In this document: in pieces, positions 33,310-41,753 of the stretch
Layout: each line of letters opens with the position of its first letter
How positions within the stretch are numbered: position 1 is the first letter of the stretch
Source of the DNA: an uncultured Rickettsiales bacterium
Lineage (GTDB): Bacteria; Pseudomonadota; Alphaproteobacteria; Rs-D84
DNA: 64,000 bases
Direction of reading: 5' to 3'
Assembly: GCA_900546225.1 (NCBI GenBank)
Contig: URBZ01000001.1
Span: forward strand, 62,001-126,000
The notes under the pieces: model-generated
What the model saw: only the letters and a program-made list of their open reading frames with translations
What the model was told of the DNA's origin: nothing
Database searches by the model: none
Program-made: the position numbers and the translations under genes

Positions 33310-34716
33310 TTTCTTTTTATTTTCTAATTTTTTCAGTGTATCTGTCGCATCCGTGGGCTTTTCGTCCGATATACCGTCACACGTTGCCGCACGTGTTTTT
33401 AACTTTGACATCGCACGCACCATGTCCATACCACGTTGCAACTGGTAATCTTGGGCATCTTTTTCTTCGTCAGACAATTCGACTTCTTCGTCATCATCGG
33501 ACTTCTTGTCCGCTTTCTTTTTTGCGTTTTCATTCTTTAATGCGTTTTTGAAAGAGGCCTCTGAATATAAACTTTCGCGACGTTCAATGGTTTCAATCTT
33601 GCTCTGCAAAACCTCTACGTCTGGGGTAATCCCCTCGTTCTGAATAGACCGCCCACTGGGGGTATAATAACGTGCAATAGTAATATGAATCGCCGTGCCA
33701 TCACCCAACGGTTTTTGCTGTTGCACACTGCCCTTGCCAAAACTTTGCGACCCCATAACCAACGCACGGCCATTGTCCTGTAATGCGCCCGCAACAATTT
33801 CAGACGCCGATGCCGAACCATGATTTATCAGCACAACAATTGGTTTGCCGCCCGTCATATCGCCCGCTTTGGCCATGGCACGTTCAATATCCGCAGCATC
33901 TTTACCACGCGTTGACACAATTTCGCCACCATCCAGAACCGCATCTGCAATATCAATCGCCGCCGTCAGATACCCCCCAGGGTTATTGCGCACATCAATT
34001 ACATAACCAATAACATTCTTTTTCTCCAACTTTTTAATCGCATTGCGAAACTCCTTGGCCGTGGTTGCGCCGAAATCAGAAATACGCACATAACCAATTT
34101 TTTCCTTTGAATTTTCGTCCATATCCGCAATCGTCTTGTCGTCAAACTTGACGGACTTTACCTTGATAATTGCGCGTTTCAATGTAACATCGCGTGCGTC
34201 TTTGCCATCGGACAAGATGGTCAACTTAACCTTTGTCCCCGGGCGACCTTTCATCTTTTTTACCGCCTGATTCAATGTCATATCAAAGACCATTTCGCCA
34301 TCAATACTGGTAATATAGTCGCCGGCCTTGATACCTGCCTTGGCCGCAGGCGTATCGTCAATCGGCGAAATCACGCGAATTGCGCCACGGTCGCTGGTGA
34401 CCTGAATGCCCAAACCACCAAATTCACCATAAGATTTATCGTTAAATTCTTTCAAATCGTCCGCCGACAGATACGACGAATGTGGGTCAAGTGCGCCCAA
34501 CATACCGTTCATTGCCGCTTCCAGCATTTTCTTTTCATCGGCCTCTTCGACAAAACTGTCGCGCGCGACATCAAACACCAGCGCAAATTTTTGCAACTGT
34601 TCATAAATCTGTTCATCGGTCAGGTGCACAACCGGTTCTTCTTTCTTTGCCTTGCCGGCGGCGATGGCCGTCATTGGCACAAATAACGCAACCAAGACCA
34701 AAAATTTCTTTAACAT
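33307..34716 (-). CDS. ctpA: Carboxyl-terminal processing protease (S41, CtpA type)
   Basis: Periplasmic serine proteases of this type trim proteins at their C-termini, including cell-wall hydrolases. The 469-residue protein has a signal peptide (cleavage near IAA, residue 20), an N-terminal helical cap, a PDZ domain (about 90-170, GGLGIQV), and the S41 core with the catalytic Ser in GSASASEIVAGAL and the Lys in FGKGSVQ. A charged Lys/Asp/Glu-rich segment follows. AAGGGG lies about 10 nt before the ATG at 34716. Confidence 0.93.
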   Translation of the reverse strand: MLKKFLVLVALFVPMTAIAAGKAKKEEPVVHLTDEQIYEQLQKFALVFDVARDSFVEEADEKKMLEAAMNGMLGALDPHSSYLSADDLKEFNDKSYGEFGGLGIQVTSDRGAIRVISPIDDTPAAKAGIKAGDYITSIDGEMVFDMTLNQAVKKMKGRPGTKVKLTILSDGKDARDVTLKRAIIKVKSVKFDDKTIADMDENSKEKIGYVRISDFGATTAKEFRNAIKKLEKKNVIGYVIDVRNNPGGYLTAAIDIADAVLDGGEIVSTRGKDAADIERAMAKAGDMTGGKPIVVLINHGSASASEIVAGALQDNGRALVMGSQSFGKGSVQQQKPLGDGTAIHITIARYYTPSGRSIQNEGITPDVEVLQSKIETIERRESLYSEASFKNALKNENAKKKADKKSDDDEEVELSDEEKDAQDYQLQRGMDMVRAMSKLKTRAATCDGISDEKPTDATDTLKKLENKKK

Positions 34717-34838
34717 TTTCGCTTTTCCCCTTGCCTTGTGATACAACAAAAACACCATATACCAAAAAAACCGCACTCGCAACACGATTTTTTGACTTTT
34801 TATACAGATTTTACCAATTTCATCAACGCTACAATCAC

Positions 34839-34866
34839 TTGACAAAATAATTTTCTGTGCTATATT
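34839..34866 (+). promoter_or_regulatory. Promoter of the Fic-kinase operon (near-leaderless)
   Basis: TTGACA (34839-34844) and TATATT (34861-34866), spacer 16 bp; the ATG at 34875 lies 8 nt after the -10. Confidence 0.75.
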
Positions 34867-34874
34867 ACCCGTAC

Positions 34875-35612
34875 ATGGGTGACCACATGACAAAGACGCA
34901 AAATTATAAAATTCGTATCGAAGAAAACCGACAACAGATAACCAACATGTTATCTGGGGCGGACACGCACAAGCGGTTGAATAACATCAACTGGCTGCGT
35001 CACGAATTGTCATACACCGAACCGCGCACATTGTTTTACGTGCCGTCACGGGAACAGTTGCCCTATCTGGATTACAACAGTATGAAAAATCTGGGGACGG
35101 CATATGATTACATCATTGACAACCCCGACACAATTATTGACATTCCTGAAATTTGCAAGTTGCACAGTATGTTATGCGCCGGCACACCGATTCAGGGCGG
35201 TCTGTTTCGCAACACGTCCAAGGTTTTGGAACTGTATGTCAACGGCAATCGCATTCATGCGCCCGAATCCACCGAGATTCCATCAAAACTGAACGAAATC
35301 GTGTACAAGTTCAATAATCAAAACGAATGTACATTGATGCGCGCATTTAGCGCACACTATGACCTGATTATGTTACAGCCATTTGATGATTTTAACAAAC
35401 GCACTGCGCGCCTGATTATGAATTGGCTGCTGATTCAAGGCGGCTATCGCCCAATCGTGTTTAACCAGCGTACCGACAAACAGAAATACAAAGACGCCAT
35501 CACCGCCAAGGCCGCCGGTGACACGAAAAAATATACTCAATATATGTATTCATGCCTGTTGCGTACACAGAATGAAATAATCAACTTGTTAAAGAAATCG
35601 CGGGTGCTGTGA
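34875..35612 (+). CDS. Fic/Doc-family protein with substituted catalytic His
   Basis: 245 residues. The fold is recognised from GGLFRNTSKVLEL, an EIPSKLNEIVYKF segment and the core HYDLIMLQPFDDFNKRTARL. In active Fic enzymes the last reads HPFxxGNGR; here it is Q168-PFDDFNKR, with Gln for the essential His and the NKR ending seen in Doc. Fic enzymes transfer AMP or phosphate to protein hydroxyls, so this copy may be inactive or altered. ATG 34875 would be leaderless; ATG 34887 has a GGGTGA site. The stop overlaps the next gene (TGATG). Confidence 0.8.
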   Translation: MGDHMTKTQNYKIRIEENRQQITNMLSGADTHKRLNNINWLRHELSYTEPRTLFYVPSREQLPYLDYNSMKNLGTAYDYIIDNPDTIIDIPEICKLHSMLCAGTPIQGGLFRNTSKVLELYVNGNRIHAPESTEIPSKLNEIVYKFNNQNECTLMRAFSAHYDLIMLQPFDDFNKRTARLIMNWLLIQGGYRPIVFNQRTDKQKYKDAITAKAAGDTKKYTQYMYSCLLRTQNEIINLLKKSRVL

Positions 35613-36532
35613 TGGTAAAAATAAAAACACTGAATCATGGTCGCGAAACATATGCCGTATATTACGGCGCAGATTTTGTGCTGAAACGCCCACTGCCGAA
35701 CATGGGGCAAGTGGCCAAAGACGCATGGTTGGCCAAACAACACAAAACACAAATCGCCATTGATCGCATTCGCGCCGCAGACAACCCACTGTACAACGTG
35801 CCTGAAATGCGCTTTATCAATGACGAAGAATATCAAATTCTGGAAGAGCGCGCCCCAGGTTACCCATTAAATCGTGATTTGTATCGCAAACTGTCACGTC
35901 GTCAGCGTTACGAAATAATAAACAGTTTAGGCAGTTTTCTGGTCGACATGAACGAATCGATGCCTATTGGTGATGTTGAAAATCACAAAATCGCCAGCGA
36001 ATTAAAATTCAGCCGTCTGGATAACTTTATTGAAACCAAGATGTCAAATTGGTTCACAAAAAACGAGACAATCCAAATGGCGCGCATTCGTGACCAAATC
36101 GGCACATTTGAATACCCAACACGCATGGCGTGGTCACATTGCGACCTGAACCCAGGCAACGTTTTGTACGACCCCGAAACCAGTAAATTATCATTCATTG
36201 ATTTCGCAGAGGCCGGATATCGCTTTATCTATCGCGACATATTTGCATCATTACAGATTGAATTGAATATATTCAAACAGGTCTATGAAGTATATTGCAA
36301 AATGCACGCGAAAAACCTGTGGTCTATGCCCAGCGCGAAAAATGACGCACTGCGCGACATTATGAAATACCGCATAATGGTTGTATGGTTGAAACGCTTT
36401 ATCAAGGCAGCCGACGATTTGCGCCTTAACCCCAAAAACACCAAGAGCGAGAATAACAACCTAGAAAAGATTGCGTTTATGCGCGAACAACTGGTCAATT
36501 TTCAGAATCTGGAACGCCAGTTCCAAAAGTAA
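35612..36532 (+). CDS. Aminoglycoside phosphotransferase-fold kinase, intact motifs
   Basis: 306 residues. The catalytic loop HCDLNPGNVLYD (H176, D178, N183) and the metal-binding FIDFAEAGYRFIYRD (Asp197) are both complete, so kinase activity on a small molecule or protein is plausible. The N-lobe has VLKRPL with the ATP-binding Lys. The start overlaps the Fic stop by one base, so the two are translated as a pair, suggesting a shared job such as a modifier with a counter-acting or activating kinase. The real substrate is unknown. Compare the degenerate paralogue at 4991-5920. Confidence 0.82.
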   Translation: MVKIKTLNHGRETYAVYYGADFVLKRPLPNMGQVAKDAWLAKQHKTQIAIDRIRAADNPLYNVPEMRFINDEEYQILEERAPGYPLNRDLYRKLSRRQRYEIINSLGSFLVDMNESMPIGDVENHKIASELKFSRLDNFIETKMSNWFTKNETIQMARIRDQIGTFEYPTRMAWSHCDLNPGNVLYDPETSKLSFIDFAEAGYRFIYRDIFASLQIELNIFKQVYEVYCKMHAKNLWSMPSAKNDALRDIMKYRIMVVWLKRFIKAADDLRLNPKNTKSENNNLEKIAFMREQLVNFQNLERQFQK

Positions 36533-36554
36533 AAGTTTCCCCCATCGCCCCCCC

Positions 36555-36583
36555 GCAAAATCTGACGATTTTGCAGGGTGGCA
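36555..36583. repeat. Palindromic repeat of the CCCGCAAAATY type
   Basis: CCCGCAAAATC/GATTTTGCAGGG hairpin in the short gap between the kinase gene and the surface-repeat gene; a relative is nested near 22980-23006. It may also serve as a weak terminator. Confidence 0.6.
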
Positions 36584-36596
36584 CGGTGTGTTGGGA

Positions 36597-38114
36597 TTAT
36601 TTCCAGTCATCGGGGATGTCGTTATAATCTGACAGTTCTGTGGCATCGGTGTACATACCCCCAACATTGTCGGACGTTGCTGATGGGAACACATTATACA
36701 GGTATGTCCCATCTGGATTCCGTGCCGACGGCCCTGTCAGCCCACTGCAACCGCTAAATGTGTCAACGAACATGTAATCGGCTGGCTTGCCGGACAAGTC
36801 ACCAAAGAAACCAAGTGGAATTTCGCCAGTCAGGTTTTCGCACCCTGCAAATGTCCCTTGAAACATACCGTCGGTTGGTGCCCCCTTTATTCCCGTAAAC
36901 AGTCCTTCTGGTAAACTGGTCAGCTTTGTGTGGTTATAAAACGTCTGGTCAAAGTTTGGTTGGCTGCCATCTGCTAGGGTTGGGAATATTGCGCCCAAAC
37001 TGCCTGATATTTTTTCCGTATGTTCGGCATAATCAAAACGAATTGCAGCATAACCATCAGAGTACGCGGTTGCTTTACCGCTGATTTTAATGGTGTATGT
37101 ATCCTGATTGTAATAACCGTAATCGTGCGTTATGTATTTTTCATCTGTATCGGTTTTGGTTATCGTTTCTATAATACCTCCATCGCCCCAGTCCACATAG
37201 AATTTTCCAGCGGCAGAGATGATAATAGCAAACGAAGAGGTGTCACTTGTGGTAGTTATGGTAAATGTGGAATCTGTCACCTCTCCGTCCGGTGGGATGG
37301 GGCCAGTGTACGTACATGCCTTGCCGCCCCACGTTGATGGGATTGACGCGTTATCTTCCAAACACGTGCCGGTGTACATATCACCGACCTGTAATGATGT
37401 TGCCGACGAGAATGCATTATACAAATACGTGCCATCTGGGCTCCGTGCTGATTTACCGGTCAGACCACTGCACCCATTAAATGTATGGGTAAACATATTG
37501 TTTTGTAACGTACCAGATAAATTACCAAATAACCCCAACGGTATCTCGCCCGTCAGACCGGAACAGCCCCTGAATGTGCCGCCAAACATACTGTATGCAG
37601 GCGCGCCAGACAGTTCGCCAAACAATCCCGATGGAATTTCGCCTGTCAGACCACTGCATCCATTAAATGTGGCGTCAAACATATATGTAGCGGGTGCGCC
37701 AGTTATATTTCCAAACAGTCCAGACGGTATTGAACCCGTCAAGCCGGAACAGCCCCTGAAAGTACCGCCAAACATGCTGGGCGCTGGTGCGCCAGACAGT
37801 TCGCCAAACAATCCCGATGGAATTTCGCCCGTCAGACCAGTGCACCCATTAAACGTCCCGTCAAACATATATGCAGCAGGTGCGCCAGATATATTTCCAA
37901 ACAGTCCTGACGGTATTGACCCCGTCAGACCGGAACTGCCCCTGAATGTGCTGGCAAACATATAGACCGCCGGCGCGCCAGAAATTCCTGAAAATAGTTT
38001 TTCTGGGATGCTGCCCGTCAGATTGGTGCAGCCATAAAACGTACTACGAAAAATCGGACGACGTCCATTTACCGTTGGGAATATTTCACCCAAGCTGCCA
38101 CTGATTTTTGCCAA
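36597..38114 (-). CDS. 3' part of the frameshifted surface-repeat protein
   Basis: 505 residues from the first in-frame ATG. It consists of copies of a repeat of about 30 residues with the core MFxxTFxGCSGLTGxIPxGLFGxxSGAPA, then a PKD-like beta domain (FAIIISAAGKFYVDWGDGG), then more repeats, ending at YNDIPDDWK. There is no signal peptide or ribosome site. Reading upstream of the ATG in this frame continues smoothly into the sequence that the preceding gene should have had. So this is the C-terminal half of one protein cut by a single extra base at about 38193. It is probably not translated on its own. Confidence 0.7.
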   Translation of the reverse strand: MAKISGSLGEIFPTVNGRRPIFRSTFYGCTNLTGSIPEKLFSGISGAPAVYMFASTFRGSSGLTGSIPSGLFGNISGAPAAYMFDGTFNGCTGLTGEIPSGLFGELSGAPAPSMFGGTFRGCSGLTGSIPSGLFGNITGAPATYMFDATFNGCSGLTGEIPSGLFGELSGAPAYSMFGGTFRGCSGLTGEIPLGLFGNLSGTLQNNMFTHTFNGCSGLTGKSARSPDGTYLYNAFSSATSLQVGDMYTGTCLEDNASIPSTWGGKACTYTGPIPPDGEVTDSTFTITTTSDTSSFAIIISAAGKFYVDWGDGGIIETITKTDTDEKYITHDYGYYNQDTYTIKISGKATAYSDGYAAIRFDYAEHTEKISGSLGAIFPTLADGSQPNFDQTFYNHTKLTSLPEGLFTGIKGAPTDGMFQGTFAGCENLTGEIPLGFFGDLSGKPADYMFVDTFSGCSGLTGPSARNPDGTYLYNVFPSATSDNVGGMYTDATELSDYNDIPDDWK

Positions 38115-38154
38115 GTTTTTATTATTCTTAAAACTGATTGCGGCACCTGACTCA

Positions 38155-39990
38155 TTATAAGACGATGCGTACCCCGTTGCACGCCCACCAATGCCGCACG
38201 GCGTACGCGCCCGCCGTGGTGTATGTATGACTGATGGTTTGATTAGTTGTATCGGTCTTTTCTATTTTCTGAAATGCACTGCCGTCGCCCCAGTTGACAT
38301 AAAATTTCCCTGCCGCAGAAATATTGAAACTGAAACTGCTGGTGTCACTGGTGGTGGTCAACTCAAACGGGTATTCCGGTTCTGGTTCAACATATGTGCA
38401 TGTCGCCCCGCCCCACGTTGATGGTATCGATGCATTATCTTCCAAACACGTGCCAGTGTACATATGCCCCGTGTATGAGTTTGTGGTTGATGGGTACACT
38501 TCATACAAATATGTACCATCTGGGTTACGTGCGGACTTTCCATACAAGCCCTTGCACCCATAAAATGTATGATAAAACATTGTGGTGGCACGTTCACCCG
38601 ACAAATTACCAAACAGCCCCAGTGGAATTTCCCCTGTCAGACCACTGCACCCCTCAAACGCCCATGCGTACATACTGCTGGCGGCTTCGCCCGAAATATT
38701 ACCGAACAAGTTTGATGGGATTTCACCCGTCAAACCACTGCACCCATAGAACACATAGCGGAACATACTGCCCGCGGGCTCACCACGCAGATTGCCAAAT
38801 AATCCAGATGGAATACTGCCCGTCAGACCACTGCAACCATAAAATACGCTGTTAAACATGCTGTTAGCCGGCGCACCCGACAGATTGCCAAACAGTCCAG
38901 ATGGGATACCTGTCAGACCTTTGCAGTTGTAAAATGTGCTGTCGAACATGTCTTTGGCCGGCGCACCATACAGATTACCAAATAACCCAGATGGAATACT
39001 GCCCGTCAGACCACTGCAATCATAAAATAAGCTTTTGAACATACCGATGGCTGGGGCACCAGATATACCAGCGAACAGATTTTCTGGGATGCTGCCCGTC
39101 AACCCAGTGCAACCGTTAAAGGTGTTGCTGAACATATAGCTCGCTGGCGTACCTTTTATTCCCGCAAACAAATTCTCTGGAATAGAGCCGGTTAATCTGC
39201 TGCACCCCAAAAACGTGCTGCTGAACATATTACTGACCGGTGCACCAGATATACCAGCGAACAGATTTTCTGGAATACTGCCCGTCAAAGTAGATCTGCC
39301 ATAAAACGCCCTGTAAAACCTCGGTTGACTGCCATTCGCCAATGTTGGGAATATTGCACCCAAACTGCCCGAAATTCCGGTTAAATGTGAAGTTGATTCG
39401 AAACTGATTGCCGCGGTTGTGGCACTGGTTGAATATTTCGTTGTCAGACCGCCGATTTTAATATCGTACGCGCCCGCTGTGGTGTATGTATGACTAATGT
39501 TTCGAGTGTTTGTATCGGTCTTGGTTATTGTTTCTACCGCGGTGCCATCGCCCCAGTCAACCCAAAATTCGCCCGCAGCAGAAATCTTGAAACTGAAACT
39601 GGTTGTATCACTGCTGGTGGTAGCAGTGAACGGGAATGTGCGCGGCTTTTTAATCAGGTTTTTAATTGCGTTGTCCACCGTTCGTTTGTTCACGGCGTAT
39701 GACGTGGCATACGATGTGCCCGAATATACCTTGGACGAACCGCCAATCTTTTTATTGGCAATATCAATCGCCGCCATCAGGTATTTCATATTCGCCGCAA
39801 CCGATTTGTTCGTCAATGCCGAATTATACCCCACAGAAACATTCCACTTTGCCAAAATCGCATCATGAATATATTTGACATTCACAACCGGCGACATTGT
39901 TGTGGGTTCTGCCACAGCAGCAGGCGCAACCGTCACATTCAATGCGACGATCATACACAGTAAAATTTTGAATACGCGGTGCAAACCCAT
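38155..39990 (-). CDS. 5' part of the frameshifted surface-repeat protein (BspA-like repeats)
   Basis: 611 residues: a signal peptide (cleavage near AVA, about residue 27), a helical N-terminal segment, a PKD-like domain (FSFKISAAGEFWVDWGDGT), about eleven repeats of LTGSIPxxLFGNxSGAPAxxMFxxxFxGC, and a second PKD-like domain that is cut off. The last 15 or so residues are out of frame. Compared with the first PKD-like domain, the frame should continue after AYAV-R as IGGRATGYASS. AAAGGGGG lies before the ATG at 39990. Restored, the protein would have about 1,130 residues. Such leucine-rich-like repeats are typical of host-associated surface proteins. Confidence 0.75.
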   Translation of the reverse strand: MGLHRVFKILLCMIVALNVTVAPAAVAEPTTMSPVVNVKYIHDAILAKWNVSVGYNSALTNKSVAANMKYLMAAIDIANKKIGGSSKVYSGTSYATSYAVNKRTVDNAIKNLIKKPRTFPFTATTSSDTTSFSFKISAAGEFWVDWGDGTAVETITKTDTNTRNISHTYTTAGAYDIKIGGLTTKYSTSATTAAISFESTSHLTGISGSLGAIFPTLANGSQPRFYRAFYGRSTLTGSIPENLFAGISGAPVSNMFSSTFLGCSRLTGSIPENLFAGIKGTPASYMFSNTFNGCTGLTGSIPENLFAGISGAPAIGMFKSLFYDCSGLTGSIPSGLFGNLYGAPAKDMFDSTFYNCKGLTGIPSGLFGNLSGAPANSMFNSVFYGCSGLTGSIPSGLFGNLRGEPAGSMFRYVFYGCSGLTGEIPSNLFGNISGEAASSMYAWAFEGCSGLTGEIPLGLFGNLSGERATTMFYHTFYGCKGLYGKSARNPDGTYLYEVYPSTTNSYTGHMYTGTCLEDNASIPSTWGGATCTYVEPEPEYPFELTTTSDTSSFSFNISAAGKFYVNWGDGSAFQKIEKTDTTNQTISHTYTTAGAYAVRHWWACNGVRIVL

Positions 39991-39998
39991 TGCCCCCT

Positions 39999-40379
39999 TT
40001 ATTCCGTCGGCAACGGTTGGTCGGGCACAATCAGCGACCCAGAAACAGTATACTTGCCCGCCATAGTTTGCACCGCCGATGATGCTGTATCAACACGATT
40101 TGATACCGCCGAATAAACCGCATGCGCCGATGGATACTGGGTATCGGTTGAACTGGATGAAATAGTGGTTGTTTTATTGGACGCGTTTTCCTTGGCATCA
40201 ATGGACGCCGTCAACGTGGTCTTTAACGCATTTGTGATTGTGTTTACATAACTGACCGCAGCCAGTCCACCGGTTGTTGTGCTGGTGCCGCCGCCGGGCT
40301 CTGATACGGCGGCATTCACATTACCAACAACGCCCCATATCATGAAAACAGCCAGTAAAAACAACAAGCGATGTTTCAT
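39999..40379 (-). CDS. Exported Thr/Ser-rich protein
   Basis: 126 residues: a signal peptide (cleavage near VNA, about residue 23), a Gly/Thr-rich stretch, then AAVSYVNTITNALKTTL and TQYPSAHAVYSAVSNRV, a motif style common in surface and fibre-like proteins. It ends 8 bp before the start of the surface-repeat gene, so the two form an operon. The ATG has only AGGA 13 nt upstream; a TTG four codons earlier is possible. Confidence 0.65.
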   Translation of the reverse strand: MKHRLLFLLAVFMIWGVVGNVNAAVSEPGGGTSTTTGGLAAVSYVNTITNALKTTLTASIDAKENASNKTTTISSSSTDTQYPSAHAVYSAVSNRVDTASSAVQTMAGKYTVSGSLIVPDQPLPTE

Positions 40380-40505
40380 AGTTTTTTGCAAATCCTACAA
40401 TCTTCCGATGTCCATAATAATACTTTATTTACACGTATCTCGTCAACAAGATTTATATTTTTTCGCCACATAAAAAGGCCCGTGCCATTCGGCGCGGCTC
40501 TACTC

Positions 40506-40607
40506 ACTGGATTGCTTCGTCATTTCATTCCTCGCAATGACAATGTTTCTAGGAAATTAGTATTTTTTGTCATTGCGAGCAAGCGCAGCGACGCGTGGCA
40601 ATCCAGT
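40506..40607. repeat. Interspersed palindromic repeat pair (ATTGCGAG type)
   Basis: Inverted half-copies CACTGGATTGCTTCG...TCGCAATGA and GTCATTGCGAGC...GGCAATCCAGTG, with a GTGCCATTCGGCGCGGC hairpin before them. No gene between 40380 and 40682. Confidence 0.8.
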
Positions 40608-40611
40608 GAAT

Positions 40612-40640
40612 AAAAATTGTCCGCCAACGGCGGACAATTT
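40612..40640 (-). terminator. Terminator of the tyrS-envC operon
   Basis: AATTGTCCGCC/GGCGGACAATT stem; the A-run on the left is the T tract on the minus strand, 43 bp after the envC-like stop. Confidence 0.85.
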
Positions 40641-40682
40641 ACTCTATCACTTTATCACTGAATCACTTTATCACTAATAGTA

Positions 40683-41753
40683 TTATTCTTCTTTGAACAA
40701 TCGGGCGGGGTCAACCGCGGCGTCACCACGGCGAACCTCCAAATACATTTCTGGCCTGTCGGGGTTCATGCGTCCAATCGGTTCACCCGCCAAAACGTCC
40801 TGACCAACCATAACGTCAATATCCCCCAGATTGGTCATAACAGTATTATACCCATTTTTATGCGACATAATTACAACACGCCCAAACCCGCGGAAACTGT
40901 CGGCAAATTTAACCGTGCCGTCCGCCGGCGCAAGCACCAGCGCATCGCCACGCGTGCGAATGCGCCAACCATCTGATTTCAAACCCAGTGCGGTTTTTTC
41001 GCCAAAGTGCACCACCACGCGACCACGCACCGGCTGATTCAATTTGCGATATGAAAAACGTGCATCACCTGACATTTGCGAACTCCCCACGCCGGCGGAC
41101 AATTCAGAAATACTTTTTGCGCGCGCCGACAGTTCGCGCAATTTTTTTTGCAGGGCGGCCTGCTCGCTCTTTAACTGTTCGTTTTGCGCGGCACGCGTGC
41201 GCAGCAATTTATCTAGCTGGTTCTTTTCCGCCGCATATTTTTTCGCGGTGCGGTCTAATTTTTCCTTTTCAATCGCACGCGCATCGCGAATTTTCGCCAG
41301 TTCTTGGATTTGTTTGGTTGCAGTTTGAATCTGGTCATCAAATCGCGCCGCCGCCCCCGACAGCACCGCCGACGTCAAGACATACTCGCGCATATTGTCG
41401 GTATCAAAACTGGGGTGCGACGCCACAAATAAAATACTGGCCGCGGCATCAGAAATACGCGTCTGGTTTGCATCCAACGATTTTTGCAGTTTGTCACGCT
41501 GGGCATCCAGTTCTGCAATTTTGCGCGCAACCGCACCACGTTGTTCTTCCAAATTGCTGACCTGTTCGCCGGCGCGCACCAGTTTCTTTTTTGTGGACGC
41601 GACCTCGCGTTCAGAGGTCTGAACCCGCTGGGTCAATTTTTTGTTTTGCTGTTTTGTTTGTTCGATTTGTGCATTGATACGCGACAGTTCACTGGTGGCG
41701 AACACAGGGCCCGTCGCCAATGCAATCATCAAAAACAGTACCAGTTTTTTCAT
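40683..41753 (-). CDS. envC: EnvC-like murein hydrolase activator (degenerate M23)
   Basis: EnvC-type proteins switch on cell-wall amidases at the septum. The 356-residue protein has a signal peptide (cleavage near VFA, residue 19), long coiled coils (about 20-125 and 140-225) and a C-terminal LytM/M23 domain (about 240-350). The zinc-binding His motifs are missing: the stretch that should hold HxH reads MTNLGDIDV. This is expected for an activator rather than an enzyme. The ATG overlaps the tyrS stop (TAATG). Confidence 0.9.
   Translation of the reverse strand: MKKLVLFLMIALATGPVFATSELSRINAQIEQTKQQNKKLTQRVQTSEREVASTKKKLVRAGEQVSNLEEQRGAVARKIAELDAQRDKLQKSLDANQTRISDAAASILFVASHPSFDTDNMREYVLTSAVLSGAAARFDDQIQTATKQIQELAKIRDARAIEKEKLDRTAKKYAAEKNQLDKLLRTRAAQNEQLKSEQAALQKKLRELSARAKSISELSAGVGSSQMSGDARFSYRKLNQPVRGRVVVHFGEKTALGLKSDGWRIRTRGDALVLAPADGTVKFADSFRGFGRVVIMSHKNGYNTVMTNLGDIDVMVGQDVLAGEPIGRMNPDRPEMYLEVRRGDAAVDPARLFKEE

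Noticed and set aside
37219..37965. Plus-strand frame of 248 codons with repeated PNNPDGISPV units
   Set aside because: It mirrors the tandem repeats of the surface protein on the minus strand; no signal or ribosome site.
38155..38230. Programmed +1 frameshifting in the surface-repeat gene
   Set aside because: No slippery run, stop codon or downstream structure is evident at the site; mutation or sequence error is simpler.
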